DNA of 64,000 bases from Vitellaria paradoxa (GCA_019916065.1 CM034241.1:3479062-3543061), one strand, 5' to 3'. Shown: positions 23,158 through 37,900, numbered from the stretch's first letter. The notes: generated by a model not told the origin, from the sequence alone. A program made the numbers and translations.

Positions 23158-23913
23158 TTAACTTTTTGCTTAATTGGCTTATATTTATTGCCAAACTATA
23201 TATTCATTTGTAATAAATTATTACTATTGTTGTCGATCAATTCAATGCACACGAAATTTGTTTAGAGTTTCAAATTGACAAATAATAATAATAATAAATT
23301 ATGATTTTAACTTACAATATCCATGATATTTTTATTTTCATTAGATTATACATTTTTTAATATATGGTTTTTCTATAATTTAGAACAACGTTTCAATTTA
23401 TATGAACAATAAAAAAATTAGAAAATTCAAAATAATTATTTTTTATGATAAATGGATTTGTTAGGTAGCTTATCCTTTTTTTTTTCACCTAATTCAAAAT
23501 TTAAAGTTTTCCAAATTTTTAAAGCTGCTTTTAAACTTATTATCCTTATGGGTTTTTATTTTACGTTTTTATACTTAGTGAATGGTTTATATTTAGAATA
23601 GGTATAATATAAAAAGGTTTTGAATATTTTACTAATTAGTTATAGTAATTGAAGAATGATGATAGGGCATGCATATAGTAATTAATTATGATTTTTTTCC
23701 ATAAAACTTAAGAATTAAAATTTTAATGATATTAAATATTAAAAAAAATCTAAAATTTGAAGAATTTATTTAAAATGAAGGAATGATTCCCCATGATGTT
23801 TTTAATTTTGTAAATGTATAAAATATTAGAATTAAATTTGAGTGAACGCAAAGAATTATTACTTTCAATAATAACAGGGTTTAAACTTTGAAATGTACGT
23901 ACTAACTTTTTTA

Positions 23914-24155
23914 GTGTGTGTTTGGAGTGTCAAATCTATCAAAAATCTCAAATTCTCTTCAAAATTTTTTAACTTTTTTCTCACCAAAAATTTTTAATTT
24001 TTTTTCAATTTTCTCCAAATTTTACTAATTTTTATCAACTTTATCTAATTATTACAAATTTTTTTATACTTTTTGAATAATACACTAAACATCTAATAAT
24101 TCAAAATTTGCTTACGTTTTATTTTTTTTTTTAATTTAGCACTCTAAACAGGTAC
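23914..24155. repeat. MITE-like element of a third type
   Basis: A 242-bp AT-rich element. The ends GTGTGTGTTTGGAGTG and CACTCTAAACAGGTAC are inverted repeats with a few mismatches, and TTA lies on both sides (23911-23913, 24156-24158). Confidence 0.5.
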
Positions 24156-24735
24156 TTATTTGTACGTTTGAATAACAAATTGAGAGAGAGAGAGAGAGTA
24201 AAATTTAGAATTATAAATACATTCTTAATTTGGTCTAGATTAGAACATATAAGAAAATGAGAAGAATTTTTTTTATATTTTTTTTCTAATTTTAGTTTTT
24301 TATTTATCAAATTTCTTAATTTTTTCCTCACTTTTCATTAAAATCAAATAAACAAATAAATTTGAATCCTTTATTGTCTTACTTTTTCTCTCAACAAAAA
24401 TGCAATATATCCAAGTAAAATCTTAATATGAATTAAAGTATAATTTATTTACATATATAATAAGTCCATTTCAATGAATTAAAATATAATTTATAGCTAA
24501 GGAGTAAATTTTTTTGGCAATCCAATTTTCAAAATAATAAATCAACATATTTATCTCTTATTAAAATATGATTTGTTGAACCTTCATGTCATATGTAACG
24601 GCAAGGAGTACAATTTTGACTGCCACGCGCTATCCCTGTCGAAACGTTTTCGCGTTTTCAAACCGGAAAATGTTTTATTATATTAAAAAAGGAACCGGCA
24701 CCCGTACCACCTAGTGCGCAGATTAGCAGCCACTC

Positions 24736-25018
24736 GTGGAAGCCGCCACACCGTGTCTGACGGTTTTGACTTTTCTGAAATCTTCAACGTTTCCTCTCGC
24801 AAATTTTTCATGTGAATTTTGCGGCTCTTTGTTCCGATATCTTTTTCCCCCCTCCGAACCCCACACGCTCCGTTTGCGTTCGAAAGTCAACGACCCAACT
24901 CAACAGAGAATAGAATCATACAAAGAGACAAATCAAATCAACAAATCCACAAGCCATCACTTAATTCAACTCTCCATTTGTCAATCCAAAGTCAGCCCCC
25001 TCCTCCCTCCATCTCTAA

Positions 25019-25050
<32 letters not shown>

Positions 25051-25238
25051 CTCTCTCTCTCTCTCTCTCTCATACCCAAATACAGAAAAAATCAAGCTTT
25101 GAACTCTCTCTCAACACAGAACCAGAAAGTCTCGCCCATGATTATAAACAATTTGATTTTTTAGCTTTCTCTGATCATCTCTCTTTGCTTTCTCTCTTTT
25201 CTTTTCTCAGATTTTTTTTTTTTTTTTGGGTTCTGAAA
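24736..25238 (+). promoter_or_regulatory. 5' leader region of the PP2C gene with a long CT microsatellite
   Basis: Upstream of the ATG at 25239, base composition changes from AT-rich to mixed. A CT repeat runs from 25021 to about 25070, interrupted once by GTC. Pyrimidine-rich leaders are usual for plant genes, and CT/GA repeats are potential BBR/BPC (GAGA-binding) sites. The open frame through here has no ATG-proximal conserved sequence; I take it as untranslated. The transcription start is not determinable. Confidence 0.45.
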
Positions 25239-28200
25239 ATGGGCAACGGTGTGGGGAAACTCAACCTCTGCTTCGCCGGGGTATCGGCCGGCGACATCTC
25301 ACAGCGTCGACACGACATTGCAATCTATCTGTCGGATCCTCTTGACGAGGGCTTCGGTCACTCCTTCTGCTACTTCCGGCCCGACCCATCAGGCCTCCTA
25401 TCCAAGGACTTCACTGCAGCGACGGCGGCAGCGACGGCGACGGCGACGTCTATGTTTAAATCGATCTCCGGCGCTTCTCTGAGCGCGAACACCTCAACGC
25501 CTCTCTCCACGGCGCCGGTCGATCTCTGTCCGTCCATCGACAAGGCCTCGTCGTTCGAGAGCTCCCACTCGTTCGCGGCCATTCCGCTGCAGCCAGTTCC
25601 CCGGAATTCGATTCCCTCGGTTCGCTCCGGCCCAATTCCCCGAACCTCCGGAGCCGGTTTGGGGTCGGGCCCGATCGAGAGAGGGTTCAAATCGGGTCCA
25701 ATCGAGCGCAGTTACATCTCGGGTCCGTTGGAAAACCAGTACGATCAGCTTCAGAGGTATAAACCCAACTCCAAGAAATGGGGTTTGATGAAAAGCCTCA
25801 AAAGGGCGATCGCAAATTCGATTGTTCGTCCGATTCGCGGCGTTTCGCCGGCGAAAGTCTCCGACTGGACTAACGAGAACGGTCCGGTGAGTAGTGATGA
25901 TAACCTAACCTCAGCTGATGAGAGCGAGGAGTCCTTTGAGTGTCCGAACGTTCAATGGGCACAGGGAAAGGCCGGCGAGGATCGAGTTCACATCGTGATC
26001 TCCGAGGAACACGGTTGGCTTTTCGTCGGAATTTATGATGGATTCAACGGTCCTGATGCTACTGATTTCCTGCTCAACAATCTTTATTCTAATCTTCATA
26101 AGGAGCTCGAAGGATTACTGTGGAACCACAAGTCCGAGATGATTGAAGATCAAGAGTTTGATAGTTGTTCAGACTGCTCTGATAAAGAGAATTATCCATG
26201 TACTACGAATGAGAACTCCGATTCAAGGAGGAAGAGACGAAGGAAATCGACGAACGGGGAAAAGAAATGGGATAGAGAAAAATCAAGAAATGATCATGAG
26301 GTTGGTGTCAAACATTCTGATGTTTTGAAAGCACTTTCGGAGGCATTGAGGAAGACAGAGGAGTCGTATTTGGAGATAGCTGATCTGATGTTGAAGGAGA
26401 CTCCAGTGTTGTCTATGATGGGTTCTTGTGTTTTGGGGATGTTGATGAAAGGGGAAGATGTTTACTTGATGAATGTTGGGGACAGTAGGGCTGTTTTAGG
26501 TCGGAGAGCTGAGCCTGATCTTGGGGACTTGGAAAGGATCAATGAAGAAACTTTGAATGATGTTGAAGCATTTGATGATGGAAATGAGTTTGGTAATTTG
26601 CGAAGCCTGACTTCTCTTCAGCTCACGATGGATCATAGTACGTCTGTGGAAGAGGTGAAGCTTATATATTTATGCACATCCTTTCTAATTATTTGGGGGA
26701 GTTTTGAGGACTTAACAGCAGTCTTATGCATGATTTGTTGTTTGTGAATTTCAGGAATTTAAAAGAATAAAGAAGGAACATCTGGATGATGCTTCTGCAA
26801 TCACAAATAATAGGGTGAAAGGTTCTTTGAAGGTCACTAGAGCTTTTGGGGCTGGTTTTCTCAAGAAGGTAACTACTATTTTCCAAAGCTTATAGTTTTT
26901 CTGTCAATTTCTTTTTTCCTTTACTTTTCTTTTTTTTCGCGGTTTCTATGTATGGCACAAAACTTTGGTAACAAGAAATTAAAAAACAAGAAGCTGTTTT
27001 CTTTTTATTTTTCTTGTAAGATTTTTTTCGTCAAAATTTGATTTTTTTTTTTTTGGGTTATATTTCATAACTTTTAGGCATTTTATTTACTTTCCCAAAA
27101 AATGCTTAAAAATAAGAAAACCCATGCATCGTTATTGAATTTTTGTTTTTAAGCATTTTTTTTACACATTTTTTTAAGAAAAATGTGAACAAAAGCCTAA
27201 AAGCCAACCCCCCAAGAAAAATGAAAATCAAATTTTGGCGAAAAAATGTCATATATGACGAAAAAGTAGCTAGAGTAAAGGCAACTACTTTTTGATTTGC
27301 CAAACTAAGCCTTAGTATTGTGTGACATAACTAGTGTCTTCCTAGGATTAACCAGAAAAGAAAACTTGAAGGGTTCCTTGGTTTTGTGGTTTCTGCTTCA
27401 ATTTATCCAGAAAGGAAGCTTGAGAGTTTGCTTAGTTTTGTGTTTTTCTTGGTTTAACCAGAGAGAAAACTTAAACCAACTTGTTAATTCATGTGAAAGT
27501 GTTGCTTATTGTTGTGTTTTCTGGTTTAACCGGATAGAAAACTTGAGGATTTGCTTCCCATTGTTGTCTTTCTAGGTCTATCCAAAAAGAGAACTTGAAC
27601 TAACTTGTTAATTCCTGTGAATGCCTTTCTTCCTTTTGCAGCCCAAATGGAACAATGCACTTCTAAAGATGCTCAGAATCGATTATGTTGGAAATTCCCC
27701 ATACATCAATTGCTTGCCATCTCTCTACCACCACAGGCTTAGTCCGAGAGACAGATTTCTGATACTATCTTCTGACGGACTCTATCAGTACTTCACTAAC
27801 GAAGAAGCCGTCTCTGAAGTTGAGATGTTCATCTCTTCACATCCGGAAGGAGATCCTGCACAGCATCTTGTTGAAGAAGTCTTGTTTCGAGCTGCAAAAA
27901 AAGCCGGTAAGGCATTTTTTCTCCGAGAGTCCGAGCCTTAAATGTGAATTATAAGAAGTAAATTAAGAAATAGAAATTCAGTGTACAAAACCTTCACATT
28001 GTGGGTCGGAGAGAGTCAGATGTAAATAGCTTTTTTTCTACAAGTAGAGTGACTCGTTGAACTAAATTTAGTTTTGGAAGAAAAAGCTAGCTAGCTATTA
28101 GTTATTAGCTACTAAAAAACTAATTTTTTGTGTTTGGGAAGAGAAAAAAAAATTAACTTTTTAGTATCTAACTTTTTAGTTTTTGGTTAATTTGACATTT

Positions 28201-28713
28201 GTATCCTTCATGATTTAAAAAAAAATTTAAAAATGTAAGAGAGAGAATTTGGTCATTTTAGAAAAAGCCAAAAAAAGTAATAGAAAAAGCCAAAAAAAGT
28301 AATAAGTTAGAAGCTGACAAGCTAAAATGCTTCCCAAACGCAAAGGTTGAGTTTGAGAAGAAAAAGGGCGGGCAACTTTTTTGTAGTTAGCTAATAAAAA
28401 CTTAACTTTATTTTTTGTTTGGGAACGGAACTTTTTATTAATTTGACATTTTTGTTCTTCAAAACCTAAAAGAAGTTTAAATTAAAAAAAAAAGAATAAA
28501 TTTGATCATTTTAAAAAAAGACTAGTAGTTAGAAACTGAGTTATTAACTTGTTTTCCCCCAAACAATCACTAATAATTCTTATTGAACTTGCAGGTATGG
28601 GCTTCCACGAGTTACTTGACATCCCACAGGGAGAAAGAAGAAAATACCACGACGATGTATCAATAATCATTATTTCTTTCGAGGGAAGAATATGGCGTTC
28701 ATCGGTGTACTAG
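25239..28713 (+). CDS. Protein phosphatase 2C of the POLTERGEIST-LIKE group, four exons, 637 aa
   Basis: Coding exons are 25239-26654, 26755-26868, 27642-27906 and 28595-28713, all GT-AG and phase-consistent, ending TAG. The protein starts [14 protein letters not shown]: Gly2 fits N-myristoylation and Cys11 could be acylated, as in POL/PLL1 membrane targeting. Repeated SGPIER motifs lie at about 143-166, as in this family. The catalytic domain spans about 240-630: [12 protein letters not shown] (metal-binding Asp near 267), [49 protein letters not shown] (Asp near 555) and [20 protein letters not shown] phosphatases dephosphorylate Ser/Thr and act in CLAVATA-type stem-cell signalling or in immune-receptor control, depending on the member. 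The sequence does not decide which PLL this is. Intron 3 carries two MITE-like insertions. Confidence 0.93.
28065..28566. repeat. Two adjacent MITE family 2-like copies in PP2C intron 3
   Basis: The first segment (about 28065-28345) carries GTTTTGGAAGAAAAAGCTAG, TTAGCTACTAAAAAACTAA and ends CTTCCCAAACGCAAAGG. The second (about 28346-28566) repeats the layout with GTTTGAGAAGAAAAAGGGCG, TAGTTAGCTAATAAAAACTTA, TTGGGAACGG and ends CCCCCAAACAATCACT. Boundaries are approximate and target duplications are unclear. Confidence 0.45.
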
Positions 28714-31700
28714 TACTATATATAAATACTACTGAATAGATTAGCCATTTTCACATTTTCTGTTCTCTCTCAATGTACAGAGAGCTTGTTGTTTCATTTA
28801 GAAGGCTATGGGGACTGCTGAGTTCTAACCAATGCTCCTGATGTTCCCCTTTTTCTTTAGGATAGCACAGATGGGTAATCCACCTTAAGAGTTTGGTGAA
28901 TTATTCCCAAAAGAGGAGACCATTATATTTATACATGTTGATATGTATACAAATCGGCCAATTGGGCTATGATTTCATTCATTTGTTATATATATATATA
29001 TATACACACACATTTTGTATCATCAATTTCTAATCCTTTCGTGTTACTGCTCTTTTATTTATTTTAGAACTTCAAATTTTACCCTGCGAATATGTTTGAA
29101 GTTGTATAGATTTGTAAAAGTTAGTGTCTTTTGCTTTGTGCAGTGAGTAAAAAATTTAAATTTTATGATTTTATAATTCGTATTTACAGAGATTTATAGA
29201 GTTTTATAATTTTTTTTTTCTAACTCCAAACCGAGCCATATGAAGGTGAAAATAAAGAGAGAGAGAGAGAGAGAAGGGGGGGGAGATAGAGAGAATTGTC
29301 TAATCATATCTTGCACTACGCTGTTATATGCATATTATATATATTTAAAAGTCTAACTAGGAATCAAACATTGTGGCCACTGAAGAAGTGGGACTGTGGA
29401 ATATGATGCTGCTAATTCTTTTTTAGTTCTTGCCTTCAAACCAATCTTCCACCACTGCTTTATTAATTATCCTCTTATGTATATGTATGTGTATATGTGT
29501 GTGTGTATCAAATGATGCTATTCCAGCTATGGAAGTCCCCATCTAAATGCTAATAGCTGTTAAAAATCACTATCAGATTAAGTTTTCAGGATGTTTCCCA
29601 AGCTGGGTATCTTTGTGTGTGTATATATATATACCCATACCACATTTCAACTAATCAATAGATATTTCAAGGTTTTTTTTAGGTGTTTTATACTTAATAT
29701 TTCAACACCTAATAAGAGATAGAGAGATAGTCAAGACAAGTCATCATTGTTACTCCTTCCACGCGTTTTGGTTATCATTAGATTACCCACTAAAAATCAC
29801 ATTAGTGCATTTGGAACTGAAAGTTTTAGAGAAATTAAATTAAATTAAATAAATGAATAAAGCTCTAGGCACTGTTGACTATTGACTTTGTGCTCTGATT
29901 TTCAAAACCCAGAAAATAGTTTAGTTGGAAACCAGCCGGTGTTCAACTCAACTGCTGTGCTGATCGCACCCTAGAGATTGATTCCATGAATTCATTAAAA
30001 AATAAAAAATAAAAAAAAAATCACCTGGACTAGCAGGTGATCAATTAAAATTAAAAAATATATATTTAAAATTAAAAAGAATAACGGGCAATTTGTTGCT
30101 CTTGTTTGTCAGATAATGTGTTAACAGATAAATCAAAAAACCTCCTCCTAAAAATACCCGACCCGTTAACCCAAGACACCCGTTACCCGCCCATTGCAGC
30201 AACGGGTGCTTGTGGTTTTGGCATCTCCAATCAACATCTTTTCATCCACTAATTAATTCTGATTTTGAATTTGAATAAGTTGGTTTGATATTTGAACTAT
30301 CCTTATCAAGAGGCCTGTTTGCTGGAACCATTAAGGTGATGATGGTGATGACTCTCTCTCTCCCTCTCTCTCTCTCTCTGACCTAAAAAACCAAACAGAA
30401 AATTTGTGTAGCTTGATCTGGGAAAATTTGGTCAGAATCTGGTTCCCACTATTCGGGGATGGGGTTTTGAAATTCTCTAAGTTGACTTGCAATTTGCATC
30501 CTTTGATACTCTTGATTTCTTTTTCCTAACCCCACATATTAATAAGATAATCCCAATTGAACGAAAGCTTTTCTGGCGTAAGTGGATTAATTGACACTAT
30601 TTTCCTAAAATTTAATTAATTGTCGAAAATAATAATGCAGAATATATGCCAAAGTGATTGTCTCTTTTGTAGAGAGAGAGAGAGAGAGAGAGAGAGGATT
30701 ACTTACATGCATGGTTCAATCCTCAATTGTTCCTCGAGTAAAAGAAAAGAAAATAAAATAAAATAGACAAATTAAAGAAGCTTAACAAATTCTTTGATCG
30801 AAAAATAATACAAAAAATGTATTAAGAAACAAAATGCAAAAGAAATCAAATTACTTGAATACATTCAGACCTCTTTATAGTCCACTAAATAAAATAACAC
30901 TTACCTCTTAAATATTTTGTCTAGTTGTTGGTACTAATTTTTAATATTTAAAATTTATATTCGTATCTTTTATTTTAAAATATTTATTACAATTAAATTT
31001 TTTATTAATTATGTTGTTAATATTAAATAAAAAAATATGATCATCCATTAAAAAATTACGAGAGCGCCCTCTGCCCACATATTGACAATTAGCCCAATGT
31101 TGTTAAACTTTAAAAACCCAAGAATTAGTCAAGATACGCATAGACTGATCCGAGCACCCTCGGTTACCCAAAAAAAAAAAAAAATGACAATCAGCCAAGT
31201 GCTGGTTACCTGGTTCCATTGATTACCTTTATATATGTATGAGTGCAGGCACGCAAACGTGAACTCGGTATAAAAAATAAAAAGCAAGGTTAAAATCGTT
31301 TGCCAAATCAACGACTTTAATGGATATAGTAACAAATCATTATTTTATCAGATTATAATATTTTATTATAAAAAATAATTGATATTTATGATAAATCAAA
31401 TTTTAAATTTCAAAATATTTAATAATTGATAAAAAGTTCTACACAACTTGAGAAGGCCTAAAATATTACACCATTCCAGCAAAAATTAAAAGAATCCCCA
31501 AATCAAAACAATCGCTATATACTAACAAAATATCAAATTATTATATATAATATGCATCTGTATTAAATAAATGACGATATCATAGACTATGAGTAGGCTC
31601 ACGAGTCTAACGAGCCAAACTTCCCCGAGCTCGAGCTCAACTCGTTTAATAAATGAGTTTAAAATGAAGATTAAACTCGGGTTATCTATTAAAAGGGTCA

Positions 31701-31929
31701 AACTCGATCAGAGCTCTTAACAGGCTGTCAACGAGTAGATCACACCAATGAATGTATACATTACAACTATTGTGGTGAAAGTAAATACCTTCATTACTCT
31801 GGGCACCTTCATCTTTTCAATCCAGGAGACCACTTTGCAGAAATGACGATGATTTCCAATAGAACTAGCCGATACTATGAAATGGAATCTACCAATAAGA
31901 AAGAGTAGAGGAAGTCCTAAGCTATCATA
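28714..31929. other. Intergenic region between convergent PP2C and pectin acetylesterase genes
   Basis: Holds the 3' UTRs of both genes (poly(A) sites not fixed), GA and AT microsatellites (28988-29003, 29255-29275, 30673-30696), a CT run (30352-30380) and a short perfect hairpin CACCTG-gactag-CAGGTG (30024-30041). No gene recognised. Confidence 0.5.
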
Positions 31930-34900
31930 TCAATGTCGTCGTGTGAGTTCTATCTTGTTGCAAGTGGGATTGCATGGATAGGGGCAATCAATCTGTTTGA
32001 CGACGTTTCTGTTGAAGAACCAGTCACCGACTGACTCTGCAATTGTCTGTTACAAACGTTAAAAAAATCAGCCTTGCTCCACTAATAAAGATACATATAC
32101 ATATATAGTCAATTTTGTCTGCTTGACAAGCAATACGTACAGCGTCGTCAATTCAAAAAATAAATAAAGAAGATTTCAGGTTGCTGACGCTACAGTGTTT
32201 GACCTTGTTAGTTGTGACGCAAAAAAGGAAAAGATAATTATTCTTAGTTTTTGTTAAAAGTATGTAACTTAGGCTCCATTTCTGAGTTTAAGAAAGAAAA
32301 AGAAAACATTAATTAGAAGAGAAGAGAAAAAAAAAAAAAAAAAGAAATGATAATAGTTCCCTTTCCATTTGTTTGAGAGTTTGTGCGAGAAAAAAAAAAT
32401 TCTTTCTTTCTTCTTGTTTGTGAGTTGAGAAGAAACGGAAAAAAAAAAGAAAATATATATTATTATTTTTACTATCATACCTTTATATAATCAATAATTA
32501 AACCTCTCTACATTATCAACAAATAAAGCATAAGCAGAATGCTATTAATAAAAAAAAAAAATCAACACAAAATGCTACTATTAAAAAAAAGTACAAATAA
32601 TAATACTAAAAAAAAAAAAAGAAACTTCAATACAGAACGCCATTATTAAAAAAAATAAACACGTACCTTGAAACGGCTGAAATACATATATACATATATA
32701 TAGATAGATGAAACTAGAGTGTTCTAAACTAATTAGGCTTGATATACACACACACACATATATATATATGAATGAATTACCTTGAAACATTATTGAAAAA
32801 AAAAAATTACCTAGGCTGTAAAACGAAGAAAGGGATGCAAGGATGAAGTTTGAGAAGAGTTGTAAAAACCTACTAAAGCAATGAAGTTAAAAGAGTTTAA
32901 TTTGCACTAGAACATGTTTGTAATTTTTTTTTCCTTATTCTTTATTTCATGGATAAAGATCATTTTAAAAATTTCATCAAACAACTTTTCACTCCTCTCC
33001 ATTTCTTCCTACTTTTGGGAGGATGAAAAGTTTAAAAACTAACCACTCACTTTTCTTCCCATTTCTTCTCATTTCTTCCCATTTCTTCTCTTCTCTTTCC
33101 CCAAAAAAAAAAAACTCACAAACAAGAGTTACGTTTAAAAATTTTTTCTTTCCTCTTCTTTTCTTCCTATTTCTTTCCATCCAAACAAGCTGTTAAAATT
33201 AATTAATAAAAAGCAAAAAAACCCGTTAAAATATTATATCGATCTAATTTTATCGATGTGAAATAAATTTTAATACGCACTCTTACATACGACCCCCTGC
33301 ATGTTTGCAAGTGGAGAGATAAATGGTATTACTGAGTACAAAAAGTGTACATACGAGAGATTGAGGAGCGAAAAGATGAGAGAATTCTCTCAAATCTATC
33401 TCTAATATCATGTTAAAGCATCCGAACTCAAAATTGATTGATAAGGAGTGGAGAGGCCTACTAAAATCTTATACCAATTTGGGAAGCACATTTTTATTTT
33501 AACCATGAAGCTTGAAATTTTATGAATAATATTCTCATCAATCTCACCGTATGCAAAGGCGAAACAACCACCAATGCTGTGGGGGGAAGCCGAACCCATT
33601 AAAAATTTCTTTATTGTATATAATTATTTTTAAATCACCCTATATAATTTTGTTAAACTGACCCTATTGTCTATTTGCAATTATCCTTTTTTTGGGCACA
33701 ACGCACATGTACAAGGCTAATTCACTGCCAAAATTATCAATTTTGTTAAAATAATTTTATTTTATAATTATTCTTATAACTTTTATTATATTATCGTAAT
33801 TATTCTTAATAATTTTATCATAAAAAATATTTTCATTTTTTTCTGGAGACAGAATGCAATTGTCACCCCCACTAATTAAAAATACTAGTTCCGCTCTTAA
33901 TCATATACACGAATAGCTGATCCAAAACATCGAAAGTCAACATTTTTTGAACTTTTAGATCCTAAATTTTCACTATACTCTCATTTGTAATTTTAATTTC
34001 ACTAAATTTATAATGCGTGCACTCTGTATGATATTTTTACAAACTATATACACCTAGTTTCTTCGTAAGTTAGAAGCCTTCATCTGGGATGTAATTCCAC
34101 AGTGTAGATTTACTGAGAGTCAGTAATAAACTGTAAACTTACCTTATTGTTAATTCTTGGAGAATTGGAAGAGTGCCACCCCTCGGCCATAAATGTCTGG
34201 CAATGAGCAAAGCAAGAATTTATGAACACCCCTCCTTCCTTATTTTGCAAGAATTCACTCAATATCTTCAGCAATGAATTCCGATAACCTGCACATGACA
34301 ACAACTACAATCAATATCTAGTGGAGAAAATGACTCCCTAATACCAGACAATTGGTTTGCACCAATACTTCTCTTCAAGCACTTATCTTTTCACTTTAAT
34401 TATTTATGAGCTTACTAATTATATTCAAGTCAATATCCATTGATATATATCGTTTGCGACTGTTATTATATTAATACATAAAACTAAATTTGCTATTAAT
34501 TATAAGTTAGAATTTTAAAGACGTACTTTAAAGTTCAGAGGTTTTAAAGTAAGTCGATCCAAGATAGAATATGTACATTGCCATTTTAAACAATATCACA
34601 GAAAATACAATTCTTGATAAAATTGAATGAAAAAAAAAATTGATTAATGTAACTAACACCAACTAATCTTTTGTTGAGAAAAACTGTCCAAAATAAGTAA
34701 CTAATTAAAATTAAAAATAAATATATTAAAAAGAAAATTGAAGTAGTACTAATGGCAGAGAAATTGAGAGAAGGTGGTTTAAAATGATTTGATCATGGCC
34801 AATGTATGCCTAGAGATGCATATGCAAAGAGTGATCGGATCTAAGTAAAATGTGTTCAAAAAAAATTGAAAAAAAAAGGGTAAACCTAAGGAGAAATGGA

Positions 34901-37900
34901 ATGAAATTTTTAAGAAAGACGTAATTTTAAATAACCTCATTAAGTAACATTACCCTTAATAGAAATGAATAAAAAAAAACAATTCATGTCACCATTAATC
35001 AAAAAAATTAATAATAATAATAATAAAATCATGTTATTGACCCTAATTAACTTGGAACTAAGAGTTAGGCTTAGTTTGGGAAGAAAAAAAAAAGTAACTT
35101 CTTTTAGTAACTAGCTTTTTAACTTTTTGTTTATTTTACATATTTCCCCTTCATAGGTTTAAAAGAAATTAAAAATGTAATAGTAACTTTGGTTATTTCA
35201 AAGATTAAAAAAAAAAGACAAAAAACTAAAAAGCTAGAAACTGAAAAGCTAGCTAAACTTCCCAAACGGAGCCTTAATTGGGTTAAGTTTAGTCAATGGC
35301 TAACTAAAAAGCTAGAAACCGAAAAGCTAGCTAAACTTCGCAAACGGAGCCTTAATTGGGTTAAGTTTAGTCAATGGCTATGACCAGCGACCACCCATTT
35401 AACTAGTTATCAGCAAGAGATCACTAAGATTGTAGCTCTTGAAGGAACTGTTCAGTGACCTGCAGTGGCCTACATTTCATGTATCAAAACCACTGATTAC
35501 ACGTGATTTTCACAGGGGAAGATACCTTGTAACACTTTTATCTGATTGGAATTACACTCATGAATATTCAGCTTGCATTTTGCCCAGTTGCCATGAGGAT
35601 CAGATACATCTGGGACGAAGATTTTTCGTACCTGAAAATTATACAAGAGAGTACATACACATATATTTAATTATCTAGGAGAAAAAAAATCTTACCCCCA
35701 TTGGTTTGGCTTAAAAATATATAATCTCTAAGTTTAAAAGTGAACAAATAACCTCCCCATGACTTGGATCAAATTGATTCCTTCTGTTTTTTTCATCCAA
35801 ATTAACGGTCACACTCTATAATTTAAAATTTTTAATGTTTTACCCCTTGCGGTTTAAGTTCAAAAATAAATAATCCCCATATATTTCAAAACATGAATAA
35901 ATCACCAGCATATAGTTTGAAACCAAAAATGAAAATCTTTGTAATAATCTGAATCGTAGTGTTATCGTTAGTTTTTTCATCCAAATTAACATCCTCCTCC
36001 AACATATACTAGTGTAGAGCGACACAATTTGTTTACAGATTACTATTTACAAAAGACTTCACAACTTATTATACAATCAAATCGTACGGAGAGAATGAGT
36101 TGTAGTACTACGTTGTGTTGAATTTAATTTATTTTAGTTAGAGAGAGTGGATAATTTTATTTTTCGGAAGATCTTTTTTTTTGGGGAGGGGGGGATGGGG
36201 AATATGTTTGATTAAGTTCTAGAGAGAGAGAGAGAGAGATGAAGATGAAAATATAGACAATAAACAAAATTTTAAGGGCACAACAATAATTTTATATATT
36301 AAAAATTCAAAATAGAAATTAAGATTTTCTACTTTTGGAGTGTGATTATTTTTTTGGATGTAAAATTGACAATAGCATTTTAGTCCAAACCAAAGATGGG
36401 CTGATTTGTTCAATTACAAAATATAAGGGGGTTTTTTGGACTAAATCGCATTGGGGTAAAATCTAAGAAAAATGAAATTATGGAACACGTCTGTTAGTTT
36501 GGATTGATGAAACAGATGACAGAATCACTTTAATCCAAATTATAGAGAGGTTATTTATTAGTTCACCTTTAAACTACAAAGAAGTTATGTTTTTTTGAGC
36601 CAAATCACAAAGGGTAAATTATCGACCCAAACTAATGTCGAGGATAAAAATAAAATAAAAAGGAAAATGTCAACCAAGGATGGCTACCTGCCAATAATCA
36701 TAACCTGCTTGGACAAGGAAAACTGGGGTCTTTATGTTGTTTATGAATTCTTGAGGAAAGAAACACTGCCATTGCAGTTAACAAATAACAGTGACTGCGC
36801 ATTAGACAACACAGTGTAATCAATGATAACAACTGGAAAAATAATTCTATGATATAATAGAATGGAATACCAACCATAGACGGTTCCATCCTTGCAACAC
36901 AATCCTTGTCTAGACTTTTTGCTACACCCTGACAACCATCAAATAAAGGTAAGCATGGAACATCAGAAACAACTCTCGGAAAATAAATTGCCTGCATATG
37001 AAAAAACTGACCAAAACAAATGTAAAAGCCGAACTATTTTGTTAATTTGATAGCAGATTTGTTTGTTCTATGGAACATGTCAGACACCTATAAGCATGGA
37101 CACTGCCATGCTCATGTCATATCCATGTTGGACACCAACCCTCATTGAACACTCCCTTGATATGTGTTGAATTTACTCATCTAATTATATCATAATTTTT
37201 TTTTAAAATATAACTCAACAAAGTCTTGGTCCCTAACTAATTGAAGTCGACCATATGAATCCTCTTTCTTCATTCGATCTTGTCATGTATTATCTTTTCT
37301 GTAAGATTATCTGAAATTAGGTCATACAATTTCAATCCATATAATCTTAGATCTAGTTTTTGTTCTCTTTACACCTTCTACTTGAATCTATTCACTCTTC
37401 CATGCTGGTACTCTATCTATATTAGACATGACAAACAATCGTAAACGATCTTCCTTTAACTTCTTTTCTATTGGTGCTACCCCAACTTTCGTTCGGATAT
37501 ATTAATTTTTTATCTTACTTTTTCTTGTATTACCATACACTCATCATGGCATTCTCATTTCGGCCTCACTCATCTTATGATGTTGTTGCTTTCCTATTAA
37601 TGAACCTATATTCCAAGTTGCTATCCGTACCCTTACTCCCTGAACTAGCTTCTTTACCCACACCCATCCATTAAAGTTTGGCAACCCTTGCGTACTTCTC
37701 ACCACACTTGGGCACCGATGTGGCGCATTAATTTAAGAGAACGCCCTAGCAAACCCTAACCCATTTCACACTACACCCGAGATCCGATGTAGCATGTCGC
37801 AAGTAGGAGATGCCCCCAACAAAATTAACATTTGGATTCATGTTCATAGGAAGTGATGTGTTATTTTATGCTTGCCGCCAACCTCCCATAACCCTCCTCT

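Larger units (their letters stand above)
19681..24735. other. AT-rich intergenic region between the copia element and the PP2C gene
   Basis: No gene recognised. It contains long A/T runs (19807-19832, 22324-22350), microsatellites (21340-21380 AT then GT; 21725-21752 AT; 24180-24198 GA), and several MITEs listed separately. At 20940-21060 a short phrase (GTCAAAAAGTTTGTAATTAG) occurs twice. Confidence 0.55.

Noticed and set aside
24819..25238. Upstream extension of the PP2C frame
   Set aside because: The frame is open by chance through a CT repeat. The family starts at MGNG with a myristoylation glycine, at 25239.
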